Part shown: positions 1 to 10,389 of the stretch, piece by piece
Layout: every line of letters starts with the position of its first letter
Numbering within the stretch: position 1 is the first letter of the stretch
NCBI GenBank assembly: GCA_017163975.1
Contig: JAFFSR010000280.1
Location: 992,001 to 1,056,000 of the forward strand
Length of the DNA: 64,000 nt
Source of the DNA: Anastatus disparis
Lineage: Eukaryota > Arthropoda > Insecta > Hymenoptera > Eupelmidae
Direction of reading: 5' to 3'
Notes under the pieces: generated by a model
Seen by the model: only the letters and a program-made list of their open reading frames with translations
What the model was told of the DNA's origin: nothing
Databases searched by the model: none
Translations under genes and position numbers: made by a program

Positions 1-1730
1 TTTCTTGTTCAGCTATCGCTGTTACATCAGTAACCACGGTTGACCAACACTTACGTGTCTTGTAAACATCAAGCCGATGCATCGGAAATACGCTTATTTT
101 TTCCGTTACAGTCTCACGAAGTCCCCTTTTGAAAGCCTCGTCATTGCACCTGTCACCAATTAGAGAAGCTATTATGACACTAATGACGGATTTAGGCTGT
201 AAAATTCTTTTAACTAATAAGCTAACGTGAACAGTGCCATAGAAATAACCAGTGTTTGATGCGCAAGACTCCTTTTGTGCTTTTTTGATCATCCGGGTAA
301 TAGCTACTTTAAAGAGTACTATACTGGCATTGTATACCAATGCAGCGTTGGGTAGTCCATGGAAGATTTTTGCAGTATTACCTAAAATAAATATATATTT
401 TATAGCATTGTTATGATATTATAAATAGGAAATTTAAATACAAAATATAAAAATTACTTAATAATATTGAAATGAAATCTATAAATTCTGTAAGGGAAGG
501 CTCATCAAAAGTCCAGTGACGCTTTTTTTATAAGATCATTCTTAAATGAATGCTGTCAAAGAATGTCTCTAAAAACGGTGGTAACTTGTTATTTAAGCGC
601 TTGAATGATATGGAGGGTCAGTTGTCAAGAACATTTAGATTCACTTAAATATTAGATGTAAAATGTACCCAACCGTTGATAAGGGAGTTGGAAAAAGACT
701 TTGATTTTTTATTCAATATGGGTACAATCGTCGACAATGAAGTTTATAATAAGCCCCATAAATAAACATATTCAGCTTCGTTTCGGCGTTGTACACTTTT
801 TCTATCATAATGCGTGAAAGTTGCAATCCACCATTAGCAACCATTTTTTCTAATGCTTTCTCCAAAACTTCGATTTTTGGATCTATTGCATACGTCACAT
901 AATCGTTCCAGCCATTTTCAATAACACGGATGCATCCGGTTTCTAAGAATAATTTTGTTGCTAATTGGTTATCTTTTCCAGAGCTCCACGTTGATTTTGA
1001 ATCTTAGAAAATTGGTTTTTCCTTATACGATCGAACTTTTTCAAAACATAAACTAGTTCCAAGCTTAATAAAATTGATAAAACCTTTCATCTTCTCAAGA
1101 GAGCTTAGCACATCGTACGACATCTCCTCGAGACATTTGTATTCATTACATTTTAAATGACTGGAGAACAAAACAATTATTATAATTGATACAATTTAAA
1201 TATTCTGTAAATGTCATTAATATAAACATATTTAATACCTTAAACCACCGCAGGCAACATAAAAAGTGTACTATCCAAAGCGTTTACGTACAAGTGCATG
1301 TATTTGTGGGCAGTACACCTGTACGTGACTAACGTGTTTTAAATGTTTAAAAGTATCATACTTGTTTTATGACCTGTCAATAATAAAATGTTTTATTTAT
1401 ATGGAAAATATTGAGAAGAACAGAGATAAAAGGAGGAAAAAGTAAACAATCATAAATAATTATCGTTCAAGCAAGAAATAAAATAAATACGTACGTTAAA
1501 CGATCGTAGTTATAAAAGAAAAAGGGCCTTATTTGTTATCTTTTTCGGTAAGTTAAAATCAGGTAGGTCTCCTCGATCGATTTGAAATCAAGAATTAAAC
1601 GTCGTCCATCTTTACGTTTAAAAATTGTTCGTATATTAATTTGGAGGCAAGCAAACTCCTTGTAATCTATACATGGAGAGAAAATGCATGCCAATAGAGC
1701 ATTTAGTTTACGTATCCAAAGTTAGTAAGT
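1..1730 (-). pseudogene. Unrecognised multi-exon gene, decayed copy A
   Basis: I do not recognise this family. Read on the minus strand, three blocks align with the copy at 3836-6234. They are about 1700-1495 (motif EFACLQ, donor GTACGT), 1160-458 (motifs ETGCIRVIENGW and KVYNAETKLNMF) and 381 to the window edge (motif GNTAKI, then SLLVKRILQP). The 76-bp intron at 457-382 has GT/AG ends and the same phase as in copy B. The second block has no intron where copy B has one (5237-5361). In-frame stops and frame changes are present, for example near 1535 and across 480-720, so it is not translatable. It runs off the left window edge, and its 5' part is cut at about 1730 by unrelated repeat sequence. 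The name pseudogene is well supported; the original function is unknown. Confidence 0.6.
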
Positions 1731-1737
1731 AATATCC

Positions 1738-2085
1738 TACAGTGCCTTCCAAAAGTTCCGAGCCACTTGAATAACTTTAGACCGGATAGAGATATCGAAT
1801 TGAAATTTTCAGGGGTTCAATAGAGTTACAAAATCTATTATTTAACAAAAGTACCCACCCCCACCCCCAAAGGGAGGGGGCAGGGAGGGTCAAAAATCTT
1901 AAATGGCATGGGGGTTCGAGTGGGGGCTCTTTCGGAAGAGCTTTTTGAGACAAATAAAACGTAAGGTCGCAGAGGTCGCTACGATTTTTTTTTGCAGAGT
2001 TATGATTTTTTAAACATGTTTCTGTGAAAGCAAGGTCCATGATAACAACTGTGGTAAAGTCGGACATTAACATAGGCACTAGCGT
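1738..2085. repeat. Possible Tc1/mariner-type terminal sequence
   Basis: A sequence starting TACAGTGCCTTCCAAAAGT lies at 1738, a form typical of Tc1-like inverted-repeat ends, next to a TA. It abuts the point where copy A loses homology with copy B. A C-rich and G-rich patch follows at 1851-1891. I found no matching second terminus before the TG microsatellite, so the element is truncated or the call is wrong. Confidence 0.3.
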
Positions 2086-2089
2086 TCTT

Positions 2090-2168
2090 GTGTGTGTGTG
2101 TGTGTGTGTGTGTGTGAGTGTGTATGTATGTATGTGTGTAGCCTGTTGTATGTTGTGTGTGTGTGTAG
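2090..2168. repeat. TG/GTAT microsatellite
   Basis: An alternating TG run interrupted by GTAT units. ORFs drawn through it are low-complexity artefacts. Confidence 0.9.
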
Positions 2169-2197
2169 GCGCTCGTGTGTATTTGTATGAAGGCGTA

Positions 2198-2772
2198 TTT
2201 AGATTTATTCTTTACTCTTTTTTCTGTTTTTCTCCTTTTTTTATTTTTATTCTCTCTTTTTTTCCTTTTTCTTCCACTTTTTCCCTTTTTTCCCACTTTT
2301 TCCACTCTTTTTTCTGTTTTTCTCTTTTTTTCCCCTCTTCTTTTCCTTTTTCCCCCATTTTTCCACTTTTTTCCTTTTTTTTTGTGTTTTTTTCCTTTCT
2401 CTTCCACTTTTTCCCCTTTTTTCCACTCTATTTTCTGTTTTTCTCCTTTTTTTTCTATTTTTTTTCCTCTTTTTTCCCTTTTTCTTCGACTTTTTCCCCC
2501 TTTTATCCACTTTTTTTCATTATTTTTTCCTTTCTTATTTCTGTTTTTTTCCTTATTCTTCCACTTTTCCCTCCTTTTTTCCACTTTTTTCCACTGTTTT
2601 CATGTTTTTTTTCCTCTTTTTTCCCTCATTTTTTCCATTTTTTTCTCTTTTTTCTTATTTTTCCCTTTTTTTTAACTTCTTCTTCCCTTTTTTTTTCTTT
2701 TTTTTTCCTTTTTTTTCCCGCTTTTTCCCTTCTTTTTTTCCATTTTCCCCCTTTTTTTCACTATTTCCCTCG
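2198..2772. repeat. Polypyrimidine (T/C) tract
   Basis: About 570 bases consist almost only of T and C on the plus strand. They are built from loosely repeated units of the kind TTTTTCCACTTTTTCCC and TTTTTCTGTTTTTCTC. Long apparent ORFs on both strands (Phe/Ser/Pro-rich one way, Lys/Glu-rich the other) arise from this composition and are not genes. Confidence 0.85.
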
Positions 2773-3835
2773 TTCCATTTAATGCGATGAGAAGAGTGAT
2801 TATTTCTTTAGTTAAAAACTTGATTTGATTTTAATTTCAGTCGATTTGCAATTGAGTTAATTTTAATATTTTTTAAAAATTTATTTTCTCAATTATTTTT
2901 TTATTTAGTCCTCCATTTTTTGTTTTCACATCTATTTTTCCTTTTATTTTATCATATTTCAGGCCTTTTTTCTATTTATTATTCATATTTTTTTAACTCA
3001 TTCTTTTTTGTTTAAATTTTCACATTTTGTTTTCATTGTTTCACCATATTTTCAACTTTTCCTTATGAAAATTAAAGATCCCATATTTTGAGATTTAAAA
3101 AATATTTTTTTCTCTCATTTTGTTTGAATTTTTTTATATTTAACATGTGTAAGCTTTTTCGAAAGCTATGGATGATATGAGAGGTAGCTGTGGTTGGGGA
3201 GGAGGACGGGGTCCAGGGGGCAAAGCCACCGCCGGGGGGCCTCTAAAAGAATTAATAATATTTCTAACATAAAAATACAATTAGTAAAATAATTAAATTA
3301 AAATTCCAAAAAAAATCTAATTTTACTGTTATCCAATAAAGATAAATAATATATTTTTCATAGCTGTTGTATCTATATCATTTAACTAAAAAAATTATTA
3401 CCAATTTGACAATGTTTTTCATTCATATATATAGTTAAAATGTTTTTTCACAAGTGTAACACTCTCAAGGCTACAGTAATAAGATCGGTTTTTGTGTCTA
3501 AAGTATCAGGAATTGCGCAATACGTCAAATCGTTAATCGTAAGTTTATATACTTTTATATTACAATTCAGGCAAAATAATGGACACATGATTAAAAAAAT
3601 TTTTTTTTAAATATAAGTACAATCAAATTTTTCAGATTCATTTAATTTTATGACTCGCCCGGATAGTGAATAAACGATAATAGTTATATATAATAAGTTT
3701 GTTTATTTAAATTAATTCATTACTCAAAATATACTTGAAAAAATTTTTTTAAACTAGGCTGAGAAAAACTTAAATTTTCATACTATTATGCTCTCAAGTA
3801 TAGATGATTATGTTGAGAGACCTTTCTCCTTAGAA
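2773..3835. other. T-rich intergenic DNA with one GC-rich patch
   Basis: No gene seen. A T-rich stretch runs on from the pyrimidine tract. A short, sharply G-rich patch lies at about 3186-3243, in contrast to its surroundings. It could be an edge of a mobile element, but no terminal repeats were found. Confidence 0.5.
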
Positions 3836-6234
3836 AGATTTGGACAGTTTCGTATTTGCGGCGAAATCTTTGGATGCCTTCTTGATATCTACAGTTTTCA
3901 AAATGGGAATAGCGAATTCCGATATCCATCTATGCACGCAAACCAAACTGACAAAATATCTAGATAAAATTGCTGAAAATTTGTATGAATTTGTGTTGAG
4001 TACCAGTGGTACACATATGACAAACGTTGTAATTCGTACCAAATCTGGTAAGCCAGTTGGAGAGTAAAGAAAACTTTTTATACGTGAAATAATGCGCGAA
4101 TGTGCTGAGTATTTGGACAAACATAGTCGTAGCGCATCCGGATTAAAAAATTTTGTGTTTGGAGATCACTTGGGTAAGGCGACTATATTTCCTGAGGACT
4201 GTCCCATCGTTTCTAATGCTGTGGATGATCTGTTGTTATAATGGGCACTAAATTATTTTGTAGAGAATGTTTATTTTATCCGTTATGTCCACGGCATACA
4301 ACTACGTTTGATAAATCAGACTTGGAAAGACATTTTACATAATTTTCAAATAAACGATAAATACCAAGAATTTGCCTGTATTCAACTGCATGTTGGATGC
4401 ATTTTGCTGCCATATGCTGGTAGATGCATAGTATTGGATTTCAATACCGTACATGAAGTTTTTCCCGAATTAAAGTCAGTTCGAAAGTCAATACAATATC
4501 GACCGTTTTATTTTTATGACTATGGTCATATAACGTATGTCTATCACCTTATCTATACCTATATGAAATAATCTATTAAAATTAAATTATTTATAATAAA
4601 AAAATTATAGTTTTAGAGAAAAATGTATGGAATGGCGTAATTTCAACAATTTAACGTACATTCAAGTGTACTGTCCACATTCCCGTGCGTTATTAAGCCG
4701 ACGCTTTCATTCATTTACTATGTACATGGCATGCGGCGGTTACAAAAGTTTATAATATTATTATTATTTTAATAAAAAAGTAGAAGCCTACTATGAAATA
4801 ATGAACAATTTATTTTTTTAAATATTTTAGAGATGCAAAATGTAAAGAATACATTACATTGAAAAATATGGCTGCCGATGCCAAAATTTCATTGAATGAA
4901 ATGACAACTTTTATAAATCTGATAAAGCAAGGAGGTAGTTTACGTTTTGAGGAAGTAAGATCGTACAAAGGGGAAGGATTATTTAATAAACTACTAACAC
5001 TTGGAAGTTGGGCACGGAAGATTTAACGTTTGTTGACAAGATTTTGATTGAGACTGGATGTGTTAAAGTCATTCAAAATGGTTGGATTCAGTATGTCGAA
5101 TCGTCTGTTGGTGCTGATTTACAATTTATCAATAGTGCGTTCAACAGCATTGATGCTGCTCTTGGGATGGTTTTGACTCGAACATTAATTAAATCTGTCT
5201 ATAATGCGGAAATGAAGTTGCGAATGTTTGTTTCAGGTACTTGCAAATCTTTACAAAATATTTTATAAAACTATTGTGTTTAACTTATCTTTTAAGAACT
5301 ATTTTTATCTGTTTGAAATTTTATTAGAATAAAAGCTTAAAATATTAATTTTGTTGAACAGGTGCATTTCATAAAGTTCATTGCCAGCGTTTGTATGAAT
5401 TGCTGGAAATTTCAAATGTTCGATTTCGTTCATCTTTAAGAAATGGCTGCATAATCTTTGCAGATTCTACCAACGATGTCCTAAACCATTTGCAAACATG
5501 GCCAGAGATGTCATTGAAAAATGAATTACCATTTGCCTCCACAAATTTGTCAATTTTTGGAGAGAGTTTTATTCAATGCTTTTTGTGGAGGGAAAAAAAG
5601 TGGACGAACGCACTGGAAATCGAACAATTTGTTGAGTTGATTATCATAATTTTAGGTAAAATCTATTTTAGTAATGAGTGAGGTTTTACTTTACTATTGA
5701 ATAATGATAATTAATATAAAATATTTATTTTATTTTCAGGTAACACTGCGAAAATATCCAATGGATTTCCAGCGAGTGCAGTTGAAGCTTTAATTGTATC
5801 TAAAAAACGTGGATCTGATACCCGTTCCCGTGCTAATATTGATGGTCCAATTCACGTGAGCGCTTTAATTAAGAGAATATTACATCCCTCTTCTGCCATA
5901 GGATCTATAATATCATCTTTAATAGGCAATATGTGAGATAATGAAGTTTTCACTACATCATTTTTTCGAATTGTTGCTGAAAAAGTACAAGTTTTTCCAA
6001 TGTACACGTTGGATACAAGTCATATGATATACAAATGGTCAAAAGTCGTAACAGAGATAACTTCAGACGTAAATGTTAATCAAGCTACTGGTAAATTGAG
6101 ATCAATACTGAATTTGCGTCAGTATTCAAAAAAACCAAGCACCAAATTTACGGCGAAATCCGCCAAAATAAATTGTTTTTATTTTTTAGTTTATTTTAGT
6201 AAAGTTTTATATATATATATTATTACGAAAAAAT
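3836..6234 (+). pseudogene. Unrecognised multi-exon gene, decayed copy B
   Basis: This is the plus-strand counterpart of copy A. Exons inferred from conserved phase are about 3836-4535, 4831-5236, 5362-5655 and 5740-6234, with introns 4536-4830 (GTATGT...TTTTAG), 5237-5361 (GTACTT...AACAG) and 5656-5739 (GTAAAA...TTTCAG). The first exon is one open frame broken by TAA at 4065 and another near 4239. The second exon has a one-base frame change near 5005. The last has a TGA (5934-5936) where copy A has a cysteine codon. Conserved motifs shared with copy A include EFACIQ, ETGCVKVIQNGW, VYNAEMKLRMF and GNTAKI. I see no domain I can name. Preservation of splice sites suggests it was once a normal spliced gene or a spliced mobile-element gene. 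Confidence 0.65.
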
Positions 6235-6602
6235 AATAGGTTATTTTCAAAAATTATTTTTTTTTTATTTTATTATGATTAATTAATAAAATAAAGTTAT
6301 ATTTTTGTTTTAAAATTTAAATTTTATTTTTTATAAACATAATTTGTACAGGATAGGTTGGAGAAAGGTAAAAAAAATATAAACTACAATAGTATTAAGT
6401 TTGAAAAAATCAAAGTGCAAAGATACAAATGCAATTTTTGCTCTTAGTCTGAACGACTCAAGATTCACTGAGAGACTGACTCGAATTTTCTTACCGATAT
6501 GATGAAACGAAGGACAATTCTCCTAAGCCACGCCTTCATATTACAAATTTGTCACAAAGTGAACCTTTTTCGGTAAACACTAATTTTCTGTTAATAGGGA
6601 CC
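6235..6602. other. AT-rich spacer
   Basis: No gene seen. A short motif near 6522 (CTCCTAAGCCA) recurs near 34200 and, inverted, near 34443, so part of this spacer may be old repeat sequence. Confidence 0.4.
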
Positions 6603-7007
6603 TTAAGGGGAATCCTCATACCGACATAGACTTCTACCTTATCTACATTGAAATTATGAATTTTAATAATAATTTAATTAGTCATGACTGAAATTCGTAG
6701 GAGAGGCACATTCTTAACATGCCAAAGAATTTATTGCAACGTTGAAAGACAATATAAGGGTAAAAACAAAGGCGAAAACTGCTTAATACGATTAACTTTT
6801 TAATGTGGTTATGAATAATCGTATTATGCAGTTTTTGTCTTTATTTTCACTTTTATTCTGTCTTTTAACGTTGCAATACATTCTTTAGAACGTTAAGAAT
6901 GTGTCTCTTCTATGAATTTTAGTCAAAAATAGTTAAATTTTTATTAAAATGCATAATTCAAATGTAGATAAGGTAGATCTCTGTGCCGGTATGAGAACAC
7001 CCCTTAA
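6603..7007. mobile_element. TTAA-flanked foldback MITE (397 bp)
   Basis: Two imperfect inverted arms of about 195 bp (6607-6800 and 6812-7003) fold onto each other almost completely. The arms begin GGGGAATCCTCATACCG and, reversed, GGGGTGTTCTCATACCGG. TTAA lies directly outside both ends (6603-6606 and 7004-7007), the target duplication used by piggyBac and Kolobok elements. It has no coding capacity. Its right-hand TTAA is also the left TTAA of the neighbouring Kolobok-like element. Confidence 0.75.
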
Positions 7008-9713
7008 GGGGGGATAGGGTTTTGAGGGTTCAAAAAAAGTGATTTTTTTTTATTGCATATTATGAAAGTATAGCAACTCAAGAATTTTGTCTGTTAATAG
7101 GAAGTCAATCGGAGCAAAACTCACAAAGATATAGCTTTGGAAGTAGGCGTGTCTCAAACGACTACCTGAGCTGTAACCGCTCAGCGGGAAGGCAGCTGTT
7201 TCTCAATCTCTTTTGTTATTGTCCCTAAGCAGTTTACAGAAAGAGCTTAGACAGGTTCGTTGTAACGGTACCTGGTGTTGCTTCATTTTCGAAGCAGACG
7301 CGAAGTGTAACAGTCGTGTTGTATTTTCTTACTCTATTTCGTTGTGATATTTTTGTTGTTCGCAAAATGCCGAGAAAAGTTTCCAGAGAGTGTAGAAAGG
7401 AGACTGGTAAAAAGTTGTATCAAGTTAAAAAAATAGTTCCTCCGCATAAACGAAGAAACGATGACGATATTGAGGCAAGGAGTACGTCAACGAAAAAAAT
7501 CAGACTAAGTTTTAGCCAAAATGTTGCTGAAGATACAAATAACCATTTCAAAATCATTGATTTTCTGTTAGTTTTTTCAACAATTTCTACGTTAGTGAAG
7601 TGTGCAGTTTGTGATAGTACAGTATCATTTCAGTGTTGTGGCAAAATAGGTCTTGGTTTCAAGATAAAAATAAAATGTGAAAAATGCAAAGAACCTCGTT
7701 ACGTTCCGTCTAGTGAACGAGTAAATAATCATATGTATGAAGTGAACTACCGATTTGCTTTCGTGATGCGAGTTTTAGGGTTGGGATTAGCTGGTTGTGA
7801 CAAATTCTGCGGACTGATGGATTTATCCAGTAATTTTGTATCAAAATCGGTATACAACAATTACTTGAATAAAATGTGCTCCAGTGTGATGAATGCCGCA
7901 AAAAGATTTTTTGTTTCTGCGATTGAGGAAGAAAAAGCAGCTATGTGTAGAGAAAAAAATATTGAATCTTCATCAGAATTAACCGTATCAGGCGATGGAA
8001 CTTGGAAAAAGCGTGGATTTTCTTCTTTGTATGGCGTGGCTTCCTTGATTGGATATTACACCGGAAAAGTCATCGATGTTCTCGTAAAAAGTTCATACTG
8101 TCACATGTGCGTTACTTGGAAGAATAAGCTTGATTCTGCAGAGTTCGAAGAATGGCAAGAGAACCATATAAATGAAGATCAATGTTCTGCAAATGACAAA
8201 GGAGCATCCGGTAACATGGAAGTCGACGCAATTGTCACAATGTTCAAAAGATCGCAAGAGAATAACGTGAAGATTCGCAACTATATTGGAGATGGTGACT
8301 CGAAAACATATAGTGGTGTTATCAATGCTGAACCTTATGGTGAAATATCAGTGAACTATGACTGATAGTGAAACCAAAACTGGAAAAAAAATCCAAAAAA
8401 AAACTCTCTCAGGTAAAGGGAAACTGACTGCAAAAATGATTGATAAGCTCATCCAGTACTATGATCGTGCAATTCGTTTCAATTCTAATTCTGTAGAAGA
8501 AATGAAAAAAGCCATTTGGGCTACTTACTATCATTATGACTCAACCGATGCAAAACCACAACACGAAAACTGCCCTAGCGGAGAAGACTCATGGTGTGAA
8601 TGGCAGAAAGCTGCAGCTTCAAACAAGCTGAATAATTTCAAACACTCATATTCTGCTCTACCAACTGATGTTTTACAAGGAATCAAGCCAATTTATGAAA
8701 ATTTAAGCAAAGATGCTCTCCTAGAGCGATGTATTGGCGGATTCACACAAAATAATAATGAGAGTTTGAACTAGCTTATTTGGAAGATTGCGCCGAAAGT
8801 TGAGAGTGGTTCAGCAATTATCGTCGAATTTGCATCTTCAGTGGCTGCTTGTGTTTTCAATGAAGGCTGTAAAGCTTATTTAATCTTCCTAGAAGAGATG
8901 GGAATCAGTACTGGTCCAAGTTGTCATAAATGGGCGCTTCTAACCGACGATATTCGAATGAACAGAGCAGATGAGCGAGCAGCTGAAACCGCTAAAAATG
9001 ATAGAATTCGCCGCAGACTTGATCAAAAAGATGCTTTGGACATTCTTGACGAAAGTTCTATACTCTATGGTCCCGGCATTGATGATTCTATGTGAGTAAA
9101 ATAAAAAATAAATAGCTTACTAAGTTTTATCATGGTCTTTTCGCTACGAAAAACTTTAAACGCGTTTTTCTCAAATCGATGTTTTTTGAGTCGGTGCACT
9201 CTGTATCTCAAAATCTATTCAACCGATCGTTCTCAAATTTTTTACAGTATTTCCTTACATAATTTATGAGGTAACCCTGTTGAGATTTTTTTCGTTTTTG
9301 ATTTTATTTTTTTATTATTAACAACAATAGTCATGAATTTAGGCCAAAAATCGGTATTTTCACTTTCAAGTCTTGTAAAAAGTTCAAAAATTTAAAAAAA
9401 ATGGAAAAACTCGACAGAGATACCTAGAGGGACATAAAAATTAAAGGAAAAACTTTGGTTATTTCATTTCAGATGATCCAGTGCTGAGGTATGACGTGCA
9501 CCGCAAAATGTATTTTTTCTGAGGCGCCTGCGAAGAATTGCTGCCATTCGGTCAATTTTCAATATTTTTCAACCAATATTTCACAGAATATAGTTCAATT
9601 ACTACTCTTTAATGTACAATAATCAGAAATAAATTTACTTTCACCGTACGCCCAAAAAAAAATCTGTAAAAACCTGTTTTTTTCTGCCTTCAAAACCCTA
9701 CCCCCCCCCCCCC
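7008..9713 (+). mobile_element. Kolobok-like DNA transposon (TTAA target)
   Basis: A 2.7-kb element bounded by TTAA at 7004-7007 and 9714-9717. Its ends are imperfect inverted repeats: left GGGGGGATAGGGTTTTGAGG, right reversed G(n)TAGGGTTTTGAAGG. It holds one transposase reading frame (7367-9095) followed by a roughly 600-bp AT-rich 3' tail. TTAA duplication is known for the piggyBac and Kolobok superfamilies, and the protein is not piggyBac-like. Databases often label this protein family a Mutator-like transposase domain, but the TTAA target argues for Kolobok. Confidence 0.7.
7367..9095 (+). pseudogene. Kolobok-type (Mutator-like domain) transposase, broken
   Basis: I chose the start at MPRKVSREC rather than the longer reading from 7316, which has no ATG. 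A basic N-terminus is followed by Cys pairs (VKCAVC, CEKCKEP) that probably bind zinc. Then come VSGDGTWKKRG (first catalytic Asp), CHMCVTWK, GNMEVDAIV and YIGDGDSKTYSG, the signature blocks of this transposase family. The frame breaks at about 8350-8400, where it shifts and a conserved stretch seems deleted. It resumes in another frame (8358-8774), meets an in-frame TAG at 8772-8774, and continues in the same frame as FNEGC...MGISTG to 9095. It is therefore inactive. In a living copy it would cut and paste the element at TTAA. Confidence 0.75.
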
Positions 9714-9717
9714 TTAA

Positions 9718-10248
9718 TAAGAAACAGTTCTGTAAAACTTTAAATGCGAGCAAGATCTTACAAATCATATACTTTAATGTTATGCCCATGTGTTCACATC
9801 ATTCTACCGCTTTACTCTCTATACCTCCTTTTATACACTGAGAAAAATTTTACTTGGCTTAAGAGGATTATCCTTTTTCCGTAATTCGGGAGCATTACTG
9901 AAATTGCATATATAAACAGATAAATAATAACAATAGTAATTTCTAAATACAAAGAATTAGACTAAAAACTTCTTGTCATATTAAATAAATAGATTTTAAC
10001 ATTATATTGCTACGGAACATCCTTTTTGTTCCGTGCTTCATAAAGACTCTTACCAACTCGAACTATTTATTGCTAGTTTCGAGCCCGGTTAACAGCCTTC
10101 ATTGCCAGCGCGTGTGGACCTTTCTGACCTCACCTGTAGCCTAGGCGCTCCGAGAAAAACTTGGTTTTTCCCAAGCAACGATATTACGTGAAAATCGATC
10201 AAAGAATATACGCGTCTTATCTTCCTTGAACATATGATAAGTATTTAC
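9718..10248. other. Non-coding spacer
   Basis: No gene seen. A sequence at 9836-9890 starting ACTGAGAAAAATTTTACTTGG resembles MITE termini seen elsewhere in the window (25222), but no partner end was found. The 10020-10200 stretch is more GC-rich, with no long frame. Confidence 0.4.
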
Positions 10249-10389
10249 TCATCTTTTCACGTAACCAGATGGGCATTTTCCGACAATGGCTTTGCTTTTA
10301 GGCTTCACCATGCACGCAACAGTGCAGCCAAAGAGGTCCTCACAATCTTGCGCGTGCAATCCATTTTCATTCGCCAACTGATTATTCAT
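10249..10389 (-). CDS. Small Cys-containing ORF (46 aa), speculative
   Basis: A minus-strand ATG at 10389 opens 46 codons. The product is MNNQLANENG at the start, then a segment with four Cys in the pattern C-x5-C-x3-C-x12-C and a KCPSGY ending. Composition is balanced and unlike the AT-rich surroundings, and a GTGAAA donor-like site sits just after PSGY. No signal peptide is visible, so if real this may be one exon of a spliced secreted peptide gene. I do not recognise a family; it may be chance. Confidence 0.25.
   Translation of the reverse strand: MNNQLANENGLHAQDCEDLFGCTVACMVKPKSKAIVGKCPSGYVKR

Noticed and set aside
2000..2790. Several long ORFs on both strands (up to 252 codons)
   Set aside because: They are forced by the T/C-only composition of the pyrimidine tract; the products are homopolymer-like and have no domain.
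3830..4120. 96-codon minus-strand ORF
   Set aside because: Opposite strand of the copy B pseudogene exon, which has the conserved paralogue on the plus strand.
7008..9713. piggyBac assignment from the TTAA flanks
   Set aside because: The encoded protein has none of the piggyBac catalytic pattern and instead has the GDGTWKKRG and GDGDSKTY blocks of the Kolobok/Mutator-like family.
10080..10150. Possible tRNA or small RNA gene in the GC-richer patch
   Set aside because: No cloverleaf, A-box or B-box arrangement could be drawn.
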